This document shows, piece by piece, positions 44,028-50,763 of a stretch of 64,000 bases of DNA. The translations under genes were made by a program, and so were the position numbers. Source of the stretch: Halalkalirubrum salinum. Its GTDB lineage: Archaea > Halobacteriota > Halobacteria > Halobacteriales > Haloferacaceae. The stretch covers positions 60,869 through 124,868 of the forward strand of contig NZ_SRSG01000003.1 in NCBI RefSeq assembly GCF_005543295.1, written 5' to 3'. The notes beneath the pieces are model-generated. The model searched no databases. It was not told where the DNA came from and saw nothing but the letters and a program-made list of their open reading frames with translations. Within the stretch, counting starts at the first letter, position 1; the number at the start of each line of letters is the position of its first letter.

Positions 44028-44567
44028 ATGACCAAAGACGAATCGGGCTCCGAAAATCTGATTGAACGGCAGACAACGGGCGAAGATCGTGTCCGAATGG
44101 TCGCACGGCAACTGTCGGAGCCGCGGACCACAAACTGGATCGCCTCCGAAGCGGGCTGGTCACACGAGCCGACCAAGCGCGTCCTCGAACGCCTCGTCGA
44201 GGATGGGATCCTCCACCGTGACGAGAGCGGCACCCACACCACATACTATCCCGACTACCGTCGTCAGGCGATGCAGGAAGCGATGCGGCTTCGGGACAGC
44301 GGCCACACTGTCGAGGAACTCACCGATCGCCTCGCGAATATGAAGGCGCAGATCCGCGACTGGGAGGAAGAGTTCGATGTCGAGTCACCGAACCAGCTTC
44401 GCGGAACACTCGCTGAGGAGGCGCTCGACGCAGACGAAGAAGACCGTCGCCGTGAGATCGCACGCGAATGGGAACACCTCCAACGCCGTATCGAGATCGT
44501 CGGATTCGCTATCCGTGAGTGGGACTTCCTCACTCCGACAACAGCGCCCACCGAAGTTACCAGCTAA
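44028..44567 (+). CDS. Winged-helix regulator, DUF7342-like
   Basis: A 179-residue protein with an N-terminal winged helix (RVRMVARQLSEPRTTNWIAS, EPTKRVLERLVEDGILHRDE) and a C-terminal alpha-helical region rich in charged residues (RDSGHTVEELTDRLANMKAQ, EDRRREIAREWEHLQRRIEI), probably a coiled coil. Similar haloarchaeal proteins occur as many paralogues, often in accessory regions. It lies three bases before the next gene, forming a pair. The AT-rich upstream region suggests an accessory module. Confidence 0.7.
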   Translation: MTKDESGSENLIERQTTGEDRVRMVARQLSEPRTTNWIASEAGWSHEPTKRVLERLVEDGILHRDESGTHTTYYPDYRRQAMQEAMRLRDSGHTVEELTDRLANMKAQIRDWEEEFDVESPNQLRGTLAEEALDADEEDRRREIAREWEHLQRRIEIVGFAIREWDFLTPTTAPTEVTS

Positions 44568-44570
44568 CGG

Positions 44571-45029
44571 ATGTCTGTCCCGCATCCCGGTGGTGATCCG
44601 AACGCAAACCTCTATGCGCAATTGAAGCGGGATGTTCTCGATCGTGTCCCACAGATCGCGACGGTCGAGTTCATTCCTGACGATATCGAGGCCAAACAGC
44701 TTCGGGCACGGTTTGATCCAGCCCGTCTTGACCCACCAACAGGGCCTGATTCGCCGGAACTGATCGTCAAGTGGTATCGACAGGAGCCCCATGATTGGTT
44801 CCGGATCGACTACACCGATCCGAACACTGGTTTTCACGCGGGCTGGCATCAAGACGAGGATCATCCCGATCTTGGCCGGACACATTTCCAGTATTCGACT
44901 GCCAATAATCGGGATCGATGGAAAATCACATTCGACCACGACACCCCCTCACTGATCGTCTGGGAAGTGATCGAAGCGCTCCTCGAGGACGTCCGTCCGA
45001 CATACCAGTATCCAAACGAGGAACCATGA
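44571..45029 (+). CDS. Uncharacterised partner of the winged-helix regulator
   Basis: A 152-residue soluble protein with strands such as SPELIVKWYRQEPHDWFRID, HFQYSTANNRDRWKITFDHD and a helix SLIVWEVIEALLEDV. It contains many aromatic residues and no Cys. The fold is unknown. Being cotranslated with a DNA-binding protein three bases upstream, it could be the effector of a toxin-antitoxin-like pair, but no toxin motif is visible. Confidence 0.6.
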   Translation: MSVPHPGGDPNANLYAQLKRDVLDRVPQIATVEFIPDDIEAKQLRARFDPARLDPPTGPDSPELIVKWYRQEPHDWFRIDYTDPNTGFHAGWHQDEDHPDLGRTHFQYSTANNRDRWKITFDHDTPSLIVWEVIEALLEDVRPTYQYPNEEP

Positions 45030-45125
45030 CTTTCTGGAGAATGTGCCGATCGCTCACTGGTGAGCTTCATCGGGCACGCTGAGTGGGCCTACTGACGATC
45101 GCTACCGACTATACCGTCATCACGA

Positions 45126-46055
45126 TCACCGACCAGACTTCCCGTCAAACCGATCGAGCACCGTCGTCTCGACGCTGCCGTCGTCCGATCGGAGCACCGC
45201 AGACAGCGACGCTGGCGTCTCGAGAAACACGCCCTCCCCGCCGTCGCGATCGAGGTTGCTCTGGATGATGTTCTGGCAGTACACTGATCCTTTTCGCTGC
45301 GGCGTATTGTGTCGGGTGTGGCCAACGACCTGCGGCGGGGCGTCCGGCGGGAGGTGATCGAAGTGCAGCCAGACGAGCCCTGCGCCAGGCCCCTTGAGGT
45401 GATCCTGACCGACCCCAAGGACAATGGAATGTTCCGTAAGGACCGATCGCTGCGTCGGGACATCTTCGTTCGTCCCCACTGCGGCCAAAAGCGACACTGC
45501 CGCCGAGCGGAGCGACTCGTTAACCGACGCGACGTCGTAGGGAACCGGCGATCCCGCGTGGGCGTACGTGACGTTGTGGCCCTCGTAGGCGGCGATGACG
45601 TGACCGTCGCGGATCGCGTTGAGGAACGTCGCGCGAGCGGACGAATCAGCCTGCCCGGAGAACCACTGCCGAAAGCCGAGCGGTTCGGGCGTGAGCACGA
45701 TCGCCTCGTGGTTGCCGAGGGTCACCCTGACTCGTCCGGGGGGCGCGTCGATGACAAGTCGTGCAACGAGATCGAGGACCTCCTCGTTGTGCGGGCCGCG
45801 ATCGATCAAATCCCCGTTGAACACAAGCACGTAGTTCTCGTCGGCCCACCGGAGCGTCCCGTCGCGATCGATTGTCACGACTGGCGGGTACTCGGGGTGA
45901 TCTGAGAGTGTCCGCAGCGCGCTGCGAGCGGCCCCGAGGTGGCCGTGGATATCGCTCACACTGACGATCGCGGGCGGGTCATCGTCCCCGAACGCGGAGA
46001 CGCGATCGCGGGCCGGTGGGTCGACGGCCGATGCCGTCGAGAGATCCAATACCAT
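45126..46055 (-). CDS. Calcineurin-like metallophosphoesterase
   Basis: A 309-residue protein with the PPP/MPE metal motifs: VSVSDIHGHLGAAR (D-x-H), VFNGDLIDRGPHNEE (GDxxDRG), TLGNHEAIVL (GNH), a His in YAHAGS and QVVGHTRHNTPQ (GHT). Two metal ions are expected, as in serine/threonine or diadenosine tetraphosphate phosphatases. The motif GDxxDRG suggests the PPP/ApaH branch. Substrate unknown. No signal peptide. Confidence 0.87.
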   Translation of the reverse strand: MVLDLSTASAVDPPARDRVSAFGDDDPPAIVSVSDIHGHLGAARSALRTLSDHPEYPPVVTIDRDGTLRWADENYVLVFNGDLIDRGPHNEEVLDLVARLVIDAPPGRVRVTLGNHEAIVLTPEPLGFRQWFSGQADSSARATFLNAIRDGHVIAAYEGHNVTYAHAGSPVPYDVASVNESLRSAAVSLLAAVGTNEDVPTQRSVLTEHSIVLGVGQDHLKGPGAGLVWLHFDHLPPDAPPQVVGHTRHNTPQRKGSVYCQNIIQSNLDRDGGEGVFLETPASLSAVLRSDDGSVETTVLDRFDGKSGR

Positions 46056-46126
46056 CGTATGCGATCACTGCATGCGCATGCAAAAGAATGTACAGATCCG
46101 AACCGTTTGTGCCGTATCTGCCGCGC

Positions 46127-46387
46127 TTAGCCGTAGTGTGTTTCGAGGTACTCGACGATTTCATCGCTCTCGTACATCGCCACGCCCCGATCGGTGTCGA
46201 CCAGATACGGAATCTGGTCCTCCCCGCCAGCAACGAGTTCCTCATGAGTGACTTCGTTGGTCGTGTCGCCGCCGACGTTTCCGGGCAGCCGTGGGTTGTG
46301 TGTCACGTACGAGACGCCAAGCTCCGAAAGCGTCTGTCTGACCTTCCCACAGTGCGGACAGCCCTCTGATTGGTACAGTTCCAGCAT
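46127..46387 (-). CDS. Glutaredoxin/GST N-terminal-like thioredoxin-fold protein
   Basis: An 86-residue protein with CPHC near residues 10-13 (MLELYQSEGCPHCGKVRQ), the cis-Pro loop DQIPYLVDTD and a final ESDEIVEYLETHYG, as in glutathione S-transferase N-terminal domains and glutaredoxins. Haloarchaea use gamma-glutamylcysteine rather than glutathione, so the partner thiol may differ. Divergent from the DCC-family gene, in a small redox neighbourhood. Confidence 0.87.
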   Translation of the reverse strand: MLELYQSEGCPHCGKVRQTLSELGVSYVTHNPRLPGNVGGDTTNEVTHEELVAGGEDQIPYLVDTDRGVAMYESDEIVEYLETHYG

Positions 46388-46523
46388 ACGATCGGCCCAA
46401 CGTGTTGATCGGATATCAACCTTGGTTCAATTCTCGGCGGGTGGGTGTACGCTTTGGGTTGTTGGGACGAGCGTCGTCTGGGCGATCGGAATACTAAATC
46501 CGGTGGCAACCTAACGATCATGT

Positions 46524-46940
46524 ATGAGCGAGGACATCTCAGAGGGGTACCCGATCGTCCTCTTCGACGGCGTGTGTAACCTCTGTACGGGATTCGTTCA
46601 GTTTCTCATCCCTCGCGATCCAGAAGGGCAGTTCAAGTTTGCGTCGCTCCAGTCGGACGTTGGCGAGCAGCTACTTGCCGAACACGATCTCGACACCGAG
46701 CGGCTTGACTCGATCGTCCTCGTTGATGGCGACGACGTCTATGTCAAATCCAGCGCGGTGATCCGCATCGCGAGCCGCCTCGGCGGCGTCTACGCGCTCG
46801 CGCGGCCGCTTCGGTTCCTCCCGCGGGCGCTGCGTGACTGGGGATACGATATCGTCGCAGCCAACCGCTATCGAGTGTTCGGCAAAAAAGACCAGTGTAT
46901 GATGCCAACTGAGGACATCCAGTCGCGCTTTCTCGAGTAG
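46524..46940 (+). CDS. DCC-family thiol-disulfide oxidoreductase (DUF393)
   Basis: A 138-residue protein with the DxxCxxC signature at the N-terminus (VLFDGVCNLCTGFVQFL), followed by FKFASLQSDVG, DSIVLVDGDDVYVKSSAVIRI and RLGGVYALARPLRFLP. DCC proteins are thioredoxin-like and predicted to exchange disulfides. The start ATG lies 23 bases after an ATCATGTATG-like region; the second ATG at 46524 gives MSEDISEGY. Neighbours suggest thiol chemistry or metal handling. Confidence 0.87.
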   Translation: MSEDISEGYPIVLFDGVCNLCTGFVQFLIPRDPEGQFKFASLQSDVGEQLLAEHDLDTERLDSIVLVDGDDVYVKSSAVIRIASRLGGVYALARPLRFLPRALRDWGYDIVAANRYRVFGKKDQCMMPTEDIQSRFLE

Positions 46941-46972
46941 GAGTGCGGTAGTTCCACCGAGTTGCTGTTTTG

Positions 46973-47776
46973 TTAGTGACCGCTGCCAGCGGCACCGACA
47001 GGATCGATCGGGTCCCAGAATGGCAACGACGGGTGCGGTACGTGAATCCCGAGGCTCATGAGCCCGTGGGCGAAGAGCACGTACCCAAGGATAACAAAGG
47101 CGACACCGAGCGCACGGTACAGCCACTGTCTGTGGGCCGCGTCGATCGACTCGATCACCGTCCCGTAGCCGAAGACGGCGGGAATCGTTCCGATACCAAG
47201 CGCTGCGAGGGCGATCGCTCCGGCGGTCGCCGACCCACTCGCGAACGCGTACAGGTACGCCGGATAGATAATCGGACATGGCAACAGGCCGTGGACCGCG
47301 CCGAGCGCAACGATTCCCGGACCGTTTGCGAGCCGATCGACTCGGTGGGTCAACCACGTGGTGAGCCACGAGAGGCCGGGGAGGGAAATCCCACTGTGTG
47401 CCCGCCCAAGCGCGTGGCGAATCCCGATCACGACGATCGCGATTCCGATCACGATGCCGACAACCCCACGAACCGTTCCCGCGGTGTCGGTCACGCGGCC
47501 GACAGAGACGAACGCCGCACTGCCGATCGCGCCCATCACCGCGCCGATCGCGGTGTAGCTCGCCGCTCGTCCAAGGTTGAACAGCCCGTGTTGTCTGACC
47601 TCGTACACCGAGAGGTAGCCGCCGTCGGGTTCGACACCCCGGGAGCGACCGTCGTCCATGCGATTCGCGTAGACGGTGACCAACGGTCCACACATGCCGA
47701 TGCAGTGTGCGCCGCCGAGCAGACCGACGATGAAGAACAACACCACATCTGTCCCGAGTAGTGCTTGGAGTGTCAT
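46973..47776 (-). CDS. SafE/TauE-DsbD-like membrane protein (cytochrome biogenesis/metal type)
   Basis: A 267-residue protein with seven helices. Helix 1 ends in the family motif GLLGGAHCIGMCGPLV (HCxGMCG); ALGAVHGLLPCPIIYPAYLYA carries the second pair-like GLLPCP. UreH/DsbD-type members move reductant or metal ions across the membrane. ATG 47776 (MTLQALLGTD) is used, since the longer frame upstream has a poor N-terminus. Position next to a DCC oxidoreductase fits electron transfer or copper handling. Confidence 0.82.
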   Translation of the reverse strand: MTLQALLGTDVVLFFIVGLLGGAHCIGMCGPLVTVYANRMDDGRSRGVEPDGGYLSVYEVRQHGLFNLGRAASYTAIGAVMGAIGSAAFVSVGRVTDTAGTVRGVVGIVIGIAIVVIGIRHALGRAHSGISLPGLSWLTTWLTHRVDRLANGPGIVALGAVHGLLPCPIIYPAYLYAFASGSATAGAIALAALGIGTIPAVFGYGTVIESIDAAHRQWLYRALGVAFVILGYVLFAHGLMSLGIHVPHPSLPFWDPIDPVGAAGSGH

Positions 47777-47923
47777 GCGAGCCGAGCAGTTGATCGTACT
47801 CACCGATGGGGAGAGATCGACCTTGACTGTGTTGGTACAAGCGTCGACACGCCATCGGATACGACAGCGGTGATACATTGAGTGAAACACAGCGTTTACC
47901 ACGGTGAATCACAAACGACCGCT

Positions 47924-48166
47924 ATGGCCACATTCGAGGTTCCGATTCCCGATCGGATTGACTCCGAGATCGACCGGCTCGTCTCACAGGGTGAGTTTAT
48001 CAACCGCGACCAGGCGATCGAAGAGCTGTTGACGATGGGGGTTTCGACGTACAACACGCCTGAGGAGACCGAAGACGAACTTGAAGAAGACCTCTTTTCA
48101 CAGGTCACCGAAGACCAACAGGACCCTGCACGGCGAACCGAGTCCGACGACGGCTACTCGTTTTGA
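47924..48166 (+). CDS. Ribbon-helix-helix protein (DUF7120-like)
   Basis: An 80-residue protein. The N-terminal 45 residues (ATFEVPIPDRIDSEIDRLVS, INRDQAIEELLTMGV) fit a ribbon-helix-helix DNA-binding dimer, and an acidic tail (EETEDELEEDLFSQV) follows. Likely a small repressor; targets unknown. It precedes trkA by 66 bases but that gap holds a promoter-like T run, so separate transcription is likely. Confidence 0.75.
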   Translation: MATFEVPIPDRIDSEIDRLVSQGEFINRDQAIEELLTMGVSTYNTPEETEDELEEDLFSQVTEDQQDPARRTESDDGYSF

Positions 48167-48232
48167 TCGCTGGGTAAGTGGCAAGCCACGGCAGGCTACA
48201 CCTTTTTTACACTCACGATCATACGCAATAGC

Positions 48233-48889
48233 ATGGTACTGATTATCGTAGGATACGGCCGGGTTGGCGCTCGAACCGCACGGGTGTTGGCCGAAGAGGG
48301 ATACGAGGTCGTCGTCGTCGAGATCGACCATACAAAGGCCGAACGCGCTCGATCGAGCGGCTTACAGGTCGTCGAGGGAGATGGCTCCGATCGATCGGTG
48401 CTCGAAGCTGCCGGCCTTGCGGAGGCGGTTGCGATTGGTGGGCTGACGGGCGATGTCGTGACGAACTACGAGATCTGTTCGATCGGCCACGAGGTCGGCT
48501 GTCGGACCGTGCTTCGGATCAGCGAGGACGTCACCGAGGAGCGCTATGAAACCTACGACGCCGTTGCGGACGACCTGATTTATCCCGAGCGCCTCGGTGC
48601 GGCCGGCGCAAAAACCGCGCTGTTGGGCGGCAGCCTGAACGCGATCGGGGATATCACCGAAACCCTCCAGTTGACCGTCGTGACAATTGATGAAGGCTCT
48701 CCGGTGATCGGCGACCACGTCAACGAACTCGAATTACCGACCTCGGCGCGGCTGTACGCACACGGTCGGCACCGCGAGCCACTGACAATTCCGCTCCCCG
48801 GCACGGTTGTCGAAGCCGGCGATCGCGTTGCGCTGTTGATCGAACGCGACGCCGAAGCCGACGTTCGCGAGGCACTGTTGGGGTCGTGA
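48233..48889 (+). CDS. trkA: TrkA-family K+ transport regulator
   Basis: A 218-residue protein: TrkA-N Rossmann domain (LIIVGYGRVGARTARVLAEE, VVEGDGSDRSVLEAAG) at 1-120 and TrkA-C (VVTIDEGSPVIGDHVNELEL, VVEAGDRVALLIE) at 135-215. It binds NAD(H)/ATP and gates a TrkH-type channel, not encoded in this window. It resembles the C-terminal module of the antiporter at 40101, so it may serve a separate transporter. CCTTTTTTACAC about 30 bases upstream is the promoter candidate. Confidence 0.88.
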   Translation: MVLIIVGYGRVGARTARVLAEEGYEVVVVEIDHTKAERARSSGLQVVEGDGSDRSVLEAAGLAEAVAIGGLTGDVVTNYEICSIGHEVGCRTVLRISEDVTEERYETYDAVADDLIYPERLGAAGAKTALLGGSLNAIGDITETLQLTVVTIDEGSPVIGDHVNELELPTSARLYAHGRHREPLTIPLPGTVVEAGDRVALLIERDAEADVREALLGS

Positions 48890-49068
48890 GCACTGCGCAC
48901 CGAAAAGCCGGGGCGCGCTGAAAACGGGAGGATGGGAACTGAGGAACCCGGCGCGCCCGATGATCGATAGCAACTCCGAATATAAAAGAATCCGTCAGAC
49001 GGGCGGCTGTCGATCCGCTGACGGCGGACCGATAGCCCCAACTCCGACGGGCTGCTACGCTCATAGAG

Positions 49069-49731
49069 ATGTCCTGGACAGCACTGTTTGATCGCGCGCG
49101 CTCTCACGACGCGACGATCGAGACGATCAGTTCGGTGGTAAATGGCCGTCGTGACGCGCCATCAAGTGCCGAGCCAGCCCAGCAGGCCGATACGCCCCAA
49201 GAGCCCTCGCCAGCGGCGATCGTTGTCGATGCAGACGTCTGGGCTGCTGATCTGTTTGGCGTCGACGAGGCGGCGACCACGGCGATCGATCAGCTCTGGC
49301 AGCACACGTGGATCGACGTGATCGCGAGCGACGCCCTCCTCGCCGATGCGGTGGCGGTTATCGACGCAGTCGTTGACGCAAGTGACGATGACACTGCGAC
49401 GGCAACCGATGTATCAGACGAATCACAGACGTCGCCGTCGGCGGCGTGGCGATCGACCCTCGATGCGTGGCGAAGGCGGGTAACTCATCCCGCGGGCGAT
49501 CATCCGGCACTCGGATCGGCCTACCGCGGCGGCGCAATGCACGTGCTCTCGTACGACGATCGACTCACGGGGGCGGGAGCCGCAGCGGCGCTCAACGATC
49601 GGTTTCCGATTAGCATCCGCGAGCCGGCGGCGTTCGCCGCCGTGTTCAACGCAGAGTCGCTGTTCGGGTCAGTTCACGAGGTGCCTTACGAGGGGCCCGA
49701 TCGACCGCCACGATCGAGTGAGGCCGTGTAG
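49069..49731 (+). CDS. Haloarchaeal hypothetical protein, PIN-like pattern
   Basis: A 220-residue protein. After a 45-residue Ala/Pro/Gln linker, the pattern AIVVDADVWAADLFGVDE, IASDALLADAVAVIDAVVDA and HVLSYDDRLTGAGAAAALND resembles spaced acidic residues of PIN nucleases (Asp in the first and third blocks). A long acidic insert rich in Asp/Thr separates them. The fold call is weak; no known family assigned. Convergent with the XTP pyrophosphatase gene, whose stop lies 18 bases away. Confidence 0.6.
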   Translation: MSWTALFDRARSHDATIETISSVVNGRRDAPSSAEPAQQADTPQEPSPAAIVVDADVWAADLFGVDEAATTAIDQLWQHTWIDVIASDALLADAVAVIDAVVDASDDDTATATDVSDESQTSPSAAWRSTLDAWRRRVTHPAGDHPALGSAYRGGAMHVLSYDDRLTGAGAAAALNDRFPISIREPAAFAAVFNAESLFGSVHEVPYEGPDRPPRSSEAV

Positions 49732-49749
49732 CGGATATGCGCACATCGA

Positions 49750-50376
49750 TCAGCGGGTTTCGTACCACTCGGCGAACTTCGCGAGTGCTCGGCCGCGGTG
49801 TGATAGCGCGTTCTTTTCAGCAGCGTTCATCTCTGCGAACGTCGATCCGTCGTGCTCGAAGATCGGATCGTACCCGAATCCGCCGGTGCCGCGCGGCTCA
49901 ACGATCGTCCCGGGCACCGATCCCACGAAGAGCTTAACGGGCAGCGGTTCGCGCTCTGTGGCGTCCTGTTCGGCGCCTGCCGCAGCCGCTGTCGTGCGGT
50001 CGTCGCGGTCGATCGGATCTGGTGATGCCGAAAACGGCTCGCCGTCGCAGTACGCCAGCGCACACCGAAACGACGCCGAGCGATCCGCCAGCGGTTCGGC
50101 GAGTGTCTGGACTCGTTCGATCCCGATCGTTTCCTCAACGTACGCCGAGTAGGGGCCGGGGAACCCGTCGAAGGCGTCGACGAAGAGGCCAGCGTCGTCG
50201 ACGATAACTGGGCCGCCGACCTCGCGGTACGCCTCGCGCGCGCCGGCCGCAGCGATCGCTTCGAGATCGTCGTGTTGAATCTCGGTGTAGTCGAAGTTGT
50301 AGCCCTCGATCGAATCGCCGAGATAGTCGCGGGCTTCCCGAAGCTTGCCGTCGTTGGTCGTCACGTACCGAAGCAT
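49750..50376 (-). CDS. rdgB: XTP/dITP pyrophosphatase (RdgB/HAM1)
   Basis: A 208-residue house-cleaning enzyme that hydrolyses dITP and XTP to monophosphates. Family motifs are VTTNDGKLREARDYLG (SxNxxK type), VIVDDAGLFVDAFDGFPGPYSAY, GTGGFGYDPIFEHDG and MNAAEKNALSHRGRALAKF. A 20-residue insert of Asp/Ala/Thr near 130-150 is unusual and probably a halophilic loop. ATG 50376 is the natural start. Confidence 0.92.
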   Translation of the reverse strand: MLRYVTTNDGKLREARDYLGDSIEGYNFDYTEIQHDDLEAIAAAGAREAYREVGGPVIVDDAGLFVDAFDGFPGPYSAYVEETIGIERVQTLAEPLADRSASFRCALAYCDGEPFSASPDPIDRDDRTTAAAAGAEQDATEREPLPVKLFVGSVPGTIVEPRGTGGFGYDPIFEHDGSTFAEMNAAEKNALSHRGRALAKFAEWYETR

Positions 50377-50431
50377 ACCACATGATTCGTGGCGTAAAAA
50401 ATAGGTACGTCGATCGACGCTGGTGACCGCC

Positions 50432-50713
50432 TCAGTCCTCAACGATGACTTCGACGGGCTCGTCGTCGGTTTCGGCCGCTTCGTCCGCCTCGCGGCTGTT
50501 TCGTTCCTGGACGAGAAGCGCGCCGGCGACGAGAAGGACAGCCCACGATCGCCAGTTCGCGAGGTTCACCGTGTAGCCGATGCCGAACGGCTTCTTGACA
50601 AGCATGCCTTTGCCGGGCTGCCAATACGACGACAGCATCCGCCCGAGGCTCGGGCGCTCGAAGTTGTACGGGATACCGAGAATCTCTCCACGATCTGGTT
50701 TGTCTTTTGCCAT
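50432..50713 (-). CDS. DUF5808-like small membrane protein
   Basis: A 93-residue protein: residues 1-45 contain the DUF5808-type motif (ILGIPYNFERPSLGRMLSSY, GKGMLVKKPFGIGYTVNL), one helix WAVLLVAGALLV follows, then an acidic tail. Such motifs in other archaea and bacteria mark short membrane-associated domains of unknown role. It sits between rdgB and a large uncharacterised gene. Confidence 0.8.
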   Translation of the reverse strand: MAKDKPDRGEILGIPYNFERPSLGRMLSSYWQPGKGMLVKKPFGIGYTVNLANWRSWAVLLVAGALLVQERNSREADEAAETDDEPVEVIVED

Positions 50714-50763
50714 ACTTCCTTCTACACCGGGGGGCGTATTGAAAATTGGTATCATTATCGGGC

